Shown: one piece after another, positions 1-6,266 of the stretch | Layout: each line of letters begins with the position of its first letter | Numbering within the stretch: the stretch's first letter is position 1 | Origin: Pseudomonadota bacterium | GTDB lineage: Bacteria; Pseudomonadota; Gammaproteobacteria; Steroidobacterales; Steroidobacteraceae | DNA length: 6,266 nt | Direction of reading: 5' to 3' | Assembly: GCA_021850555.1 (NCBI GenBank) | Contig: JAJZLX010000482.1 | Coordinates: forward strand, 1-6,266 | Translations under genes and position numbers: made by a program | Notes under the pieces: generated by a model | What the model was told of the DNA's origin: nothing | The model's database searches: none | The model's input: only the letters and a program-made list of their open reading frames with translations

Positions 1-2108
1 ACTCGCGGGTGTGCTATTGCCTGGGGGTGACCGCGGTCGATCCGCAACGCGGCGCTCAATTGATGTTCGAGCGTTTCATCTCCAAGGAGCGCAACGAGCC
101 GCCCGACATCGACATCGACTTCGAGCATGAGCGGCGCGAGGAGGTCATCCAGTACGTCTATGACAAATACGGCCGTGAGCGCACGGCCATCGCCGCGGCG
201 GTGATCCTGTACAGGCCCCGCAGCGCGTTGCGCGACCTCGGCAAAGCCTTCGGGCTCGATCCCGGGCAGTGCGCGCGGCTCGCCGGGGCGATGCAGTGGT
301 GGGACGGGGGCGAGGCGCTCACGCAGCGGCTGCGCGAGGCGGGCTTCGATCCTGATGACCCGGTGCTCGAGCGCCTGCTGCCACTGGCGCGCGAGCTGAC
401 CGCCTTTCCGGGCTTTCCACGGCACCTGTCCCAGCATGTCGGGGGCTTCGTGATCTCGGCCGGCCGGCTCGATGAGCTGGTGCCCGTCGAGAACGCGGCG
501 ATGCAAGGGCGCACCGTGGTGCAATGGGACAAGGACGACCTCGATGCCCTCGGCCTGCTCAAGGTCGACCTGCTGGCGCTCGGCATGCTGACGGCGCTGC
601 GCAAGACGTTCGACCTGATCGATCGCTTCCGCGGCGTTCGCCATGAGCTCGGAGCGCTGCCGGCGGAGGACCCCCAGGTCTACGAGATGATCTCGCGCGC
701 CGATACGATCGGGGTGTTCCAGATCGAGTCGCGCGCGCAGATGGCGATGTTGCCGCGTCTGCGGCCGAGGGAGTACTACGACCTGGTCATCGAGGTGGCC
801 ATCGTGCGCCCCGGCCCCATCCAGGGCGACATGGTCCACCCGTATCTCAGGCGCCGCCAGGGATACGAGGCGGTGAGCTATCCGAGCGATGCGGTCAAGG
901 ATGTCTTGAGCCGCACCCTCGGGGTGCCGATCTTCCAGGAGCAGGTGATGCGCCTCGCCGTGGTCGCGGCGGGCTTTACGCCCGGGGAGGCCGATCAGCT
1001 GCGCCGGGCCATGGGCGCCTGGAAGCGCACCGGCGGGATCGGGCACTTCCGCGACAGGCTCCTTTCCGGGATGGCTTCCCGCGGCTATGGCGAGGAGTTC
1101 GCGCAGCGGATCTACCGGCAGATGATGGGGTTCGGCGAGTACGGCTTCCCGGAGGCGCATGCGGCGAGCTTTGCGCTCTTGGCGTATGACTCCGCCTGGC
1201 TCAAATGTCACGAGCCGGCGGCGTTCACCGCGGCGCTGCTCAACAGCCAGCCGATGGGCTTTTACGCGCCGGCGCAGCTGGTGCGCGATGCGCGCTCACA
1301 CGGGGTGGAGGTCCGTCCCGTGGACGTGTGCGAGAGCGATTGGGATTGCACGCTGGAGCCGATGGCGGACGGCGAGCCTGCGCTGCGCCTGGGGTTGCGC
1401 CTGGTGAAGGGACTCTCCGGTCACGGGGCCGAGCGCCTCCTCGAGGCGCGCCGGCCGGGCGCCTTCGCCAGCGTACAGGACCTGGCCCGGCGTGCCCGGC
1501 TCGAGCGCTGCGACCTGGAGGCGCTCGCCGCCGCCGGGGCGCTCGCCCCCTTGAGCGGCAACCGGCACTTCGCGTTCTGGGACGTGGCGGGAACGGAGCG
1601 GCCGTTGCCGCTCGAGACGCCTGCGGCCGTTGCGGCTCGGGGGGCGTGCTCGCAGGGCCCGCAGCCCAGTCCCCTGCTCACCACCCCCACCGAGGCGGAG
1701 GGCATCGTCGCGGATTACGCCTCGCTCGGACTGACGCTCGGTCGCCATCCCCTGGCGCTTCTGCGGGGAGCGCTGCACGGGGCTCGCCTCTGCGGTACGG
1801 GAGAGATTGCCCGCCTCGAGCATGGCAGCTGGGTGCGCATCGCCGGCATCGTGCTCATGCGCCAGCGGCCACCCTCGGCCAACGGGGTGACGTTTCTCAC
1901 CCTGGAGGACGAGACCGGTCAGGTGAATGTCATCGTGTGGGAGCGGGTCGGGGAGCAATACCGCCGGGCGCTGCTCGACTCGCGGCTGCTGGAGGTGCAC
2001 GGCAGGCTGCAGCGCGAGGAGGGCGTCGCGCACCTGGTGGCGCGGCGGCTCATCGACCGCTCGGCGTTGCTCGGGGAGCTGCTCGCCCGATCACGCGATT
2101 TTCGCTGA
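1..2108 (+). CDS. dnaE2: Error-prone DNA polymerase III alpha subunit DnaE2/ImuC, 5'-truncated by the window
   Basis: This is the C-family polymerase that carries out mutagenic translesion synthesis in the ImuA-ImuB-DnaE2 pathway. The reading frame is open to the window edge. The first in-frame GTG (base 9) lies inside conserved sequence ([12 protein letters not shown]), so it is not the real start. Counting from that codon, 699 residues remain. Family members run to roughly 1,030-1,080, so the PHP domain and first part of the palm are missing. Visible, in order: PDIDIDF at 32-38, with D35 and D37 the likely catalytic aspartates; a third, D187, in [12 protein letters not shown]; fingers motifs [11 protein letters not shown] (from 235), VRPGPIQG (266-273) and RRAMGAWKR (about 332-340); [12 protein letters not shown] (374-385); a helix-hairpin-helix region (about 462-527); and an OB fold (about 606-686). 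It ends in SRDFR, close to the usual family ending. The C-terminus is complete and nothing suggests a pseudogene. SOS control by LexA is usual, but the promoter lies outside the window. A housekeeping DnaE is unlikely because the tail after the OB fold is short and the motifs are DnaE2-like. Confidence 0.95.
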   Translation, partial: SRVCYCLGVTAVDPQRGAQLMFERFISKERNEPPDIDIDFEHERREEVIQYVYDKYGRERTAIAAAVILYRPRSALRDLGKAFGLDPGQCARLAGAMQWWDGGEALTQRLREAGFDPDDPVLERLLPLARELTAFPGFPRHLSQHVGGFVISAGRLDELVPVENAAMQGRTVVQWDKDDLDALGLLKVDLLALGMLTALRKTFDLIDRFRGVRHELGALPAEDPQVYEMISRADTIGVFQIESRAQMAMLPRLRPREYYDLVIEVAIVRPGPIQGDMVHPYLRRRQGYEAVSYPSDAVKDVLSRTLGVPIFQEQVMRLAVVAAGFTPGEADQLRRAMGAWKRTGGIGHFRDRLLSGMASRGYGEEFAQRIYRQMMGFGEYGFPEAHAASFALLAYDSAWLKCHEPAAFTAALLNSQPMGFYAPAQLVRDARSHGVEVRPVDVCESDWDCTLEPMADGEPALRLGLRLVKGLSGHGAERLLEARRPGAFASVQDLARRARLERCDLEALAAAGALAPLSGNRHFAFWDVAGTERPLPLETPAAVAARGACSQGPQPSPLLTTPTEAEGIVADYASLGLTLGRHPLALLRGALHGARLCGTGEIARLEHGSWVRIAGIVLMRQRPPSANGVTFLTLEDETGQVNVIVWERVGEQYRRALLDSRLLEVHGRLQREEGVAHLVARRLIDRSALLGELLARSRDFR

Positions 2109-2223
2109 CGGGATCACGGAAAGGCCCTCCCGAGGCTGCGATTATGTTCAAGTGTGGCATGACTCGGCGCAGACCCTCTTCAAGGGGCTCGCCGGAGAGG
2201 CCAATGCACCAGACGGAATACCG

Positions 2224-2237
2224 TCCTCGCTCGAGGA
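2224..2237 (+). promoter_or_regulatory. Ribosome-binding site of the GGDEF gene inside a small inverted repeat
   Basis: GAGGA at 2233-2237 lies 7 bases before the ATG at 2245 and is a good Shine-Dalgarno sequence, which decides the start. It is the right arm of an inverted repeat, TCCTCG-CT-CGAGGA (2224-2237). As RNA it could form a 5-bp stem with a 4-base loop that pairs every base of GAGGA. The Shine-Dalgarno call is firm. Whether the repeat acts as an RNA hairpin, a protein site or nothing is unknown. The rest of the 136-base gap after dnaE2 (2109-2244) shows no convincing promoter and no hairpin with a T tract. Confidence 0.7.
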
Positions 2238-2244
2238 AGCGCAC

Positions 2245-4290
2245 ATGTGGGTCGGAGCACTGGGACTGATCCTCATCGCGGCTGCCGTCGCAGCAGCTGC
2301 CGGGTGGGCGCTCGGATCGCGCCGGGGAGCCGCAGCGCCGATGTCGGACCAATTGGCCGACTCCTCGCTGGTCACCGAGACCGAGCGGCAGATGCTCGAG
2401 CTCATCGCCAAGGGGGCTCCGCTCTCCGAGGTGCTGGACACGTTGACGAAGGCCATCGAGCGCATCTCGCCGGACTCGCTCTGCACCATAATGCTCCTCG
2501 ATGAGGAGCAGCGGAATCGGCTTCTCGTCGCCTCGGGCCCGAGTCTCCCGCAAGCGTACCTGCAGGCCAGCAACGGACTGCAGATCGGGCCCGATGTGGG
2601 GGCGTGTGGCACAGCGGCGTTTCGCAACGAGACTGTCATCGTCGAGGACATCGCCACGGACCCGCGTTTCGCGGCCGCACGGGACTTCGTGCTCGGCCAC
2701 GGCCTGCGCTCCTGCTGGAGTCAGCCGATCCGCGATTCCAAGGGAGTCGTGCTCGGAACCTTCGCGACCTACCGGCAAGTCGTCGCGAGTCCGCGGCCCG
2801 AGGAGCTCGGACTCGCGCGCGTCGCCGGTCAGCTCGCCGGGAACGCCATCGAGCGCATCCGGGCGCAGAAGCAGCTGCGCGACGCGCTCACGCGGCTCAA
2901 TCTCGCCGAGATGGTCGCGCGCTTCGGCATCTGGGAGGCCGACTTCCAGAAAAACGTCATCGTCGTATCCGAGGGGCTTGCCGCGCTCCTCGAGCGGCCG
3001 CGCTCGAAATTCCAGCTTACGCGCGCCGAGTTCGAAGCGATGGTGCATCCGCAGGACCGCAACCTCCTCTGGTCGAGCGCGCGAGCGGGCAATTCGACGA
3101 AGGGCCCCGTCCAGGAAGAATTCCGCCTCATCCTGCCGAGCGGCGCCGTGCGCTGGATGCGCAGTCAGTGGGGCTTCGAGCAGGGCGGCGAGGCACCCAC
3201 GCGGGCAACCGGGGCGATGATCGACATCACGGACCAGAAGCGCATGCTCGTCGAGGCGGAACAGGAGCGCGCCGCCGCCGAGGCATCGGCGCGCGTCGCT
3301 CGCCAGTCGGAACGGCTCGAGCAGGATCGCAAGACGATCCTCGAGCTGGTGGCGAACGATCAGCCGCTCGAGCAGGTCGCCGCGAGCATAGCGGAGGCCG
3401 TGACGAGCCACCTGCCGCGGTCGCTGTGCGCGATCCGGATAGAAGTGCCGGGCGATGAGCGCATCGCGCTCTATCCCGGATTTGCCCGATCGCTCGCGGA
3501 GGCGCTCGATCGGATCGAGATCCCGCAGATCAACGAGGCGCTCTCGTGCGCGCCGATCGAGCGCTTGTCGGATTCACCGGAGTGGACCCGCTTTGTCAGC
3601 GATGCCGGGACACTGGCCTCCTACCGCCTGTATCGGGCGGTCCGCGTCATGCGCGATTCGCGGCCCGCCGGCATCATTGTCTCGCTCACGCACCACGAAT
3701 GCTTGGACTCGCAGCAGCGGCTGCTCGAATCCTGGGCGCGATTCACGAGCCTCGCGGTCGAGCGGCGCGGGCTCTACAAGCAGCTCTCCTTCAGGGCTCA
3801 GTACGATGCGCTCACGAACCTGCTGAACCGCGCATCGCTCTATGAGCGACTGACAGATCTCGCCGGCGGCGACGCGAGCGCCCTCGCGCTGATCTACCTC
3901 GATGTGGACAAGTTCAAGGAGGTCAATGACACGCTTGGCCACTCGGCCGGGGATGAGGTGCTCCAGCATGTGGCGAGGCAGATTTGCTCGGCGGTGCGCA
4001 AAAGCGACTCGGTCGCGCGAATCGGGGGCGATGAGTTCGTCATCGTTCTGCCGGGCGTCGCCGACCGCGGAGAGGCCGAGCGGCTGGCGCAAGCCGTTGC
4101 CGGGGCCATCTCGCTTCCGCTGCAGATGGACGGCAGGCCGCTGTCAGTCGGAGCAAGCTTCGGCATCAGTCTCTACCCGCTCGATGGCAGGAACGCGGAC
4201 GCTCTGCTCAGGGTCGCGGATGAAAGCATGTACAGAATGAAGCTGTCGCACCGCCGTGCCCTCTCGCCGCGCGTGCCGAAGACCGGATAG
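2245..4290 (+). CDS. Membrane-anchored diguanylate cyclase, GAF-PAS-GAF-GGDEF
   Basis: It should condense two GTP into cyclic di-GMP in response to a signal sensed by its N-terminal domains. The protein has 681 residues. Residues 2-23 are a hydrophobic segment followed by SRRG, a probable single membrane anchor with the rest in the cytoplasm. GAF 1 (about 43-205) carries GACGTAAFRNETVIVEDI (119-136) and GLRSCWSQPI (153-162). A PAS domain (about 218-332) has HPQDR (268-272) and a PAC-like end, GAMIDITDQKR. A charged helical linker (333-365) follows, then a second, divergent GAF-like region (about 364-510). The GGDEF domain (about 514-672) opens with YDALTNLLNR, then DVDKFKEVND (553-562), RIGGDEF with the active-site motif at 594-598, and GASFGISLYP (636-645). 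The inhibitory I-site RKSD (585-588) lies five residues before GGDEF, so product inhibition is likely. No EAL domain follows. The start was chosen for its ribosome-binding site; the frame stays open upstream into dnaE2 but there lacks protein-like sequence. The specific signal cannot be inferred. Confidence 0.92.
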   Translation: MWVGALGLILIAAAVAAAAGWALGSRRGAAAPMSDQLADSSLVTETERQMLELIAKGAPLSEVLDTLTKAIERISPDSLCTIMLLDEEQRNRLLVASGPSLPQAYLQASNGLQIGPDVGACGTAAFRNETVIVEDIATDPRFAAARDFVLGHGLRSCWSQPIRDSKGVVLGTFATYRQVVASPRPEELGLARVAGQLAGNAIERIRAQKQLRDALTRLNLAEMVARFGIWEADFQKNVIVVSEGLAALLERPRSKFQLTRAEFEAMVHPQDRNLLWSSARAGNSTKGPVQEEFRLILPSGAVRWMRSQWGFEQGGEAPTRATGAMIDITDQKRMLVEAEQERAAAEASARVARQSERLEQDRKTILELVANDQPLEQVAASIAEAVTSHLPRSLCAIRIEVPGDERIALYPGFARSLAEALDRIEIPQINEALSCAPIERLSDSPEWTRFVSDAGTLASYRLYRAVRVMRDSRPAGIIVSLTHHECLDSQQRLLESWARFTSLAVERRGLYKQLSFRAQYDALTNLLNRASLYERLTDLAGGDASALALIYLDVDKFKEVNDTLGHSAGDEVLQHVARQICSAVRKSDSVARIGGDEFVIVLPGVADRGEAERLAQAVAGAISLPLQMDGRPLSVGASFGISLYPLDGRNADALLRVADESMYRMKLSHRRALSPRVPKTG

Positions 4291-4454
4291 CGCTGAGTTA
4301 TCTCGCGGCCCGCGACATCGGGGCACCCGGCGGCTGACGGGACCGGCGGCGCACGGCCTGATGATGGTCGTGCGTCGACGCGGCAAAGCCATGTCGGGTC
4401 TGTGATGCTCGAGTGAGACCGAAGGCGCCGCGGTTGGATCTGTCGGTGCCGGCC
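4291..4454. other. Convergent intergenic junction without a recognisable gene
   Basis: These 164 bases separate the stop of the diguanylate cyclase from the stop of the small charged protein on the other strand. I see no protein-like reading frame. A perfect 5-bp hairpin with a 3-base loop (TCGCG-GCC-CGCGA, 4303-4315) lies 12 bases after the cyclase stop and might slow transcription, but no T tract follows it in either direction, so I do not call a terminator. Any termination here would have to be Rho-dependent or use a structure I cannot recognise. Confidence 0.5.
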
Positions 4455-4718
4455 TCAGCCTTTTCTCCTTCGCCGCTGCTTGCCTGCCCCCGGCCCGTCG
4501 CCTAAGTCGTAGTCATCGAAATCGCTGGTGAGCTCGGCCGTGTGCTTTTCCTCGAGTAGCCGCTCGAGCCGGCGCCAGGCCGGATCGCCCGTCTTGTGGC
4601 CACGGCGCTGCTTGGAGAGGTCGAAATCCTTGATGACCTCATCGAGATCGGCGTCGCCTTCCTCGACTACCGGCTCGTCTTCGTCTTCAAAGTCGTCCGA
4701 TTCGGATTTCTCGCTCAT
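4455..4718 (-). CDS. Small highly charged hypothetical protein
   Basis: The product is 87 residues if translation starts at the ATG at 4718-4716 (MSEKSESDD). In-frame TTG (4730) and GTG (4727) codons upstream are possible starts, but they lie next to or very near the AGGGG (4735-4731) that would serve as the ribosome-binding site. That AGGGG is 12 bases from the ATG, a little long. The chain has four parts: a very acidic, probably disordered N-terminus (residues 3-33); a basic stretch (36-42); a probable amphipathic helix, DPAWRRLERLLEEKHTAEL (45-63), followed by SDFDDYDLGD; and a basic tail, KQRRRRKG (80-87). There is no signal peptide, membrane segment or cysteine. The helix followed by an acidic aromatic DFDDYD patch recalls short gammaproteobacterial proteins annotated as the PA3496 family (putative envelope integrity), but I recognise this only by general pattern and assign no function. 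It lies downstream of gspF on the same strand and may share its transcript or use its own promoter. Confidence 0.75.
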   Translation of the reverse strand: MSEKSESDDFEDEDEPVVEEGDADLDEVIKDFDLSKQRRGHKTGDPAWRRLERLLEEKHTAELTSDFDDYDLGDGPGAGKQRRRRKG

Positions 4719-4731
4719 GCGGTACACCAAC

Positions 4732-4747
4732 CCCTGTCCCCGCAGGG
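4732..4747 (-). promoter_or_regulatory. Short hairpin over the ribosome-binding site of the small charged protein gene
   Basis: On the minus strand CCCTG (4747-4743) and CAGGG (4736-4732) can pair around the 6-base loop CGGGGA. The right arm overlaps the only purine-rich candidate Shine-Dalgarno sequence for the small gene, AGGGG at 4735-4731. The repeat is visible. A regulatory role is inference, and a 5-bp stem could arise by chance in GC-rich DNA. Confidence 0.3.
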
Positions 4748-4755
4748 TGCGAAAA

Positions 4756-4783
4756 ATTAAATCACAAGCCGGACCGAGCGCAA
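4756..4783 (-). promoter_or_regulatory. Possible sigma-70 promoter for the small charged protein gene
   Basis: Reading the minus strand, TTGCGC (4783-4778) is followed after 16 bases by TTTAAT (4761-4756). The second matches the -10 consensus at five of six positions; the first matches the -35 consensus only in its TTG. This is the most AT-rich patch of the whole window, and it sits in the 73-base gap between the gspF stop and the ATG of the small gene. Transcription would begin near 4749, leaving a leader of about 30 bases. It suggests independent expression of the small gene, but read-through from gspEF is equally possible. Confidence 0.4.
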
Positions 4784-4791
4784 CGGGCAGC

Positions 4792-6006
4792 TCAGTGAAT
4801 CAGATCATCCATTCGGAAGATCGGCAGGAGCATTGCAAAAACGATGCCCATCACGAAAAGCCCCATCACCACGATCAGCATCGGCCCCAGGAGCCCGACC
4901 ATCGCCGCCATGAGGGCATCGAGCTCGCGATCCTGGCTGTCGGCGGCCTGGGCGAGCATGGCCTCGAGCTCCCCGCTCGACTCCCCGCTCGAGATGAGGT
5001 GAATGGTCATGGGCGGAAAGAGGCGGCTGACCCCGAGCGAGCGGCCGATGGGGGCGCCCTCGCGCACTCTCTCGGCAGCCTCGAGCACCGCATCGCGCAT
5101 CGGCAGGCTCGTCACCACCTCCCCCGAGATGCGCAGCGCCTCGAGCACCGGCACGGAGCTCGCCGAGAGAATGCTGAAGGTACGGGTGAAGCGGGCGGTG
5201 TTGAATCCGCGCACCAGCTTGCCGGCGAGCGGCAGCCGCAGCACCAGGCGGTGGAAGCGGCGACGGGCGCCCGGATCGCGCAGCCAGCGCCTGAACAGGA
5301 TCACCGCGAGGACCGCCGCGATCACGAGCCACAGGCCGTACTCGCGCAGGAAGTGGCTGGTGTCGATCAGCATCCGGGTGATGAGCGGCAGCTTCGCCTT
5401 GCTCGCCTCGAACACCGCGATCACCTTCGGCACCACCCACGTGAGCAGCGCCGCGACGATCACGAAGCACATCACCGTGAGCACGATCGGATAGAGCATC
5501 GCCGCCAGGATCTTCTGGCGGATCTGCTCGCGGCTCTCGGTGTACTCGGCGAGCCGCTCGAGCACGCTGTCGAGGTGCCCGGCCTGCTCGCCGGCTGCGG
5601 CCGTGGCGCGGTAGATCTCCGGGAACACGCGCGGAAACTCGGCGAACCCGTCCGCGAGCGTATGACCTTCCATCACCTTCGAGCGCACCCCGAGCAGGAT
5701 GCTCTGCACGCGCGGCTTCTCGGTCTGCTGCGAGACCGCGAGGAGCGATTCCTCGAGCGGCAGCCCGGCGCGCACCAGTGTGGCGAGCTGGCGGGTGAGC
5801 AAGGTCACGTCCGCCGGGGAGACGCGCCGGGTGAGGGTGAATGCACTCTGGCGGCCGGCCTCCTTGCGGGCCACCTCGCTCACGGCGACCGGCAGAAGCG
5901 CGCGCTCGCGCAGCAGCTGGCGGATGTGCCGCGGCGTGTCGCCCTCGAGGATGCCCTTGCATTCCTTGCCGGTGGCATCGAGCGCGGTGTATTCGAACGC
6001 GCCCAT
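4792..6006 (-). CDS. gspF: Type II secretion system inner-membrane platform protein GspF
   Basis: GspF is the polytopic platform of the type II secretion machine. It contacts the ATPase GspE and is needed for assembling the pseudopilus that pushes folded proteins out through the GspD secretin. The 404-residue length is normal for the family. The N-terminus MGAFEYTALDATGKECKG and the following helix (to about 45) are typical. Two duplicated cytoplasmic four-helix domains (about 66-165 and 270-365) each hold the repeat signature, seen as GEQAGHLDSVLERLAEY (139-155) and GESSGELEAMLAQAAD (341-356). Three hydrophobic segments lie near 168-195, 224-240 and 367-395, and the protein ends with LLPIFRMDDLIH, close to the usual GspF ending. 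The ATG has a strong ribosome-binding site and lies 3 bases after the gspE stop. PilC of type IV pili is the main alternative, but the N- and C-terminal sequence and the GspE partner favour GspF. Downstream comes the small charged protein gene instead of gspG. Confidence 0.93.
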   Translation of the reverse strand: MGAFEYTALDATGKECKGILEGDTPRHIRQLLRERALLPVAVSEVARKEAGRQSAFTLTRRVSPADVTLLTRQLATLVRAGLPLEESLLAVSQQTEKPRVQSILLGVRSKVMEGHTLADGFAEFPRVFPEIYRATAAAGEQAGHLDSVLERLAEYTESREQIRQKILAAMLYPIVLTVMCFVIVAALLTWVVPKVIAVFEASKAKLPLITRMLIDTSHFLREYGLWLVIAAVLAVILFRRWLRDPGARRRFHRLVLRLPLAGKLVRGFNTARFTRTFSILSASSVPVLEALRISGEVVTSLPMRDAVLEAAERVREGAPIGRSLGVSRLFPPMTIHLISSGESSGELEAMLAQAADSQDRELDALMAAMVGLLGPMLIVVMGLFVMGIVFAMLLPIFRMDDLIH

Positions 6007-6009
6007 GGG

Positions 6010-6266
6010 CTAATCCTCCCGGGTCACCCTGAGCACCTCCTCGAGGGTCGTCTCGCCGCTCAGGATCTTGGCGCGGCCGTCCTCACGGATCGAGGGCGTC
6101 GTGAGACGCGCGTGATGCTCGATGTCCTGCTCGCTTGCCCCATCATGGATCATGGTGCGCAGCGGCTCATCGACCACGATGATCTCATAGATCCCCGAGC
6201 GGCCCCGGTATCCGCTCAAGACATCCCGCCCCGGCCGGAACAGCAGCGGCGAGGGCTCCCCGGGAG
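6010..6266 (-). CDS. gspE: Type II secretion ATPase GspE, last 84 codons only
   Basis: GspE is the cytoplasmic hexameric ATPase that powers type II secretion. Only the C-terminal end is in the window; the Walker A and B motifs lie outside it. The frame is open from the edge, and the TTG at 6219 is an internal leucine codon. Visible features are GYRGRSGIYEI (residues 18-28 of the fragment), the conserved stretch after the zinc-binding region; DEPLRTMIHDGASEQDIE; and the closing GETTLEEVLRVTRED, all strongly GspE-like. In most relatives GYRGR is preceded by a Gly-Cys-x-x-Cys segment, the second half of a tetracysteine zinc site. Here the preceding residues are LLFRPGRDVLS, with no cysteine and about three residues fewer. 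The first cysteine pair, if any, is beyond the edge. A PilB-type ATPase is less likely given the tail sequence and the GspF partner. Confidence 0.9.
   Translation of the reverse strand, partial: PGEPSPLLFRPGRDVLSGYRGRSGIYEIIVVDEPLRTMIHDGASEQDIEHHARLTTPSIREDGRAKILSGETTLEEVLRVTRED
6015..6020 (-). promoter_or_regulatory. Ribosome-binding site of gspF inside the end of gspE
   Basis: On the minus strand GGGAGG lies 8 bases before the gspF ATG (6006-6004), within the last codons of gspE (RED then TAG). With the gspE stop only 3 bases before the ATG, ribosomes finishing gspE could re-initiate on gspF, so the two proteins are probably made in linked amounts. Confidence 0.8.

Noticed and set aside
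2155..2170. A sigma-54-like TGGCATG followed by a GC pair upstream of the cyclase.
   Set aside because: The spacing between the GG and GC elements is off by one and the second element reads GGCGC instead of TTGCA.
1927..2244. An upstream ATG at 1927 that would extend the cyclase by 106 residues, overlapping dnaE2.
   Set aside because: The added sequence is Ser/Arg/Gly-rich out-of-frame translation of dnaE2. The ATG at 2245 has a well-placed GAGGA and begins directly with a membrane segment.
1205..2269. A 354-codon plus-strand frame overlapping the dnaE2 C-terminus.
   Set aside because: It is a shifted frame of dnaE2; the dnaE2 frame carries the helix-hairpin-helix and OB-fold motifs over the same bases.
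2050..3411. A 453-codon open frame on the minus strand opposite the cyclase gene.
   Set aside because: Its residues are Arg/Ala/Gly/Leu-rich with no domain pattern, and it overlaps a clear GAF-PAS coding region. Long antisense frames are expected at this GC content.
4303..4315. The hairpin TCGCG-GCC-CGCGA as an intrinsic terminator for the cyclase gene.
   Set aside because: The stem is only 5 bp and no T-rich stretch follows on either strand.
4327..4350. A direct repeat CCGGCGGC (4327-4334 and 4343-4350) in the convergent junction.
   Set aside because: It is only two 8-base GC-only copies, easily produced by chance at this composition, with no third unit or regular spacing.
4805..5962. A 385-codon minus-strand frame overlapping gspF in another phase.
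   Set aside because: Its low-complexity Arg/Ala/Gly composition is typical of a shifted frame of a GC-rich gene, while gspF in the other phase has full family motifs.

Overview
This looks like chromosomal DNA from a GC-rich proteobacterium (GC about two thirds by eye, with strongly GC-ending codons). A gammaproteobacterium near the Xanthomonadales, Nevskiales or Steroidobacter group is my best guess. It rests on the style of the DnaE2, GspE and GspF proteins and cannot be fixed to a genus. I see no tRNA, rRNA, CRISPR, insertion sequence, integrase or phage gene, and base composition stays uniform throughout. The genes are dense and look native.

Layout: two plus-strand genes face three minus-strand genes across a short convergent junction. 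Bases 1-2108 (+) are the C-terminal two thirds of an error-prone DNA polymerase III alpha subunit (DnaE2/ImuC); the N-terminal PHP part lies before the window. Bases 2245-4290 (+) encode a 681-residue diguanylate cyclase, an N-terminal membrane anchor followed by GAF, PAS, a divergent second GAF and GGDEF. Its GGDEF motif and product-inhibition site are both intact. Bases 4291-4454 are the convergent junction, with no gene. On the minus strand, 4718-4455 encode a small, highly charged protein of unknown function, 6006-4792 encode the type II secretion platform protein GspF, and 6266-6010 hold the last 84 codons of the secretion ATPase GspE. The gspE stop and gspF start are 3 bases apart.

How they work together: gspE and gspF form one translationally coupled unit of the type II secretion inner-membrane machine. 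The ATPase is thought to drive pseudopilus assembly through the GspF platform. The usual next gene, gspG, does not follow; the small charged protein gene does, and it may have its own promoter. The polymerase belongs to SOS-induced mutagenic repair (ImuA-ImuB-DnaE2), and the cyclase makes the second messenger c-di-GMP. There is no established link between those two, although no clear terminator separates them.

I found no convincing new biological system. The points most worth a second look are the missing zinc-ligand cysteines in the visible part of GspE, the truncated gspEF module, the duplicated but decayed GAF sensor in the cyclase, small hairpins that could mask ribosome-binding sites, and a strong excess of the palindrome CTCGAG, explained largely by one favoured Leu-Glu codon pair.
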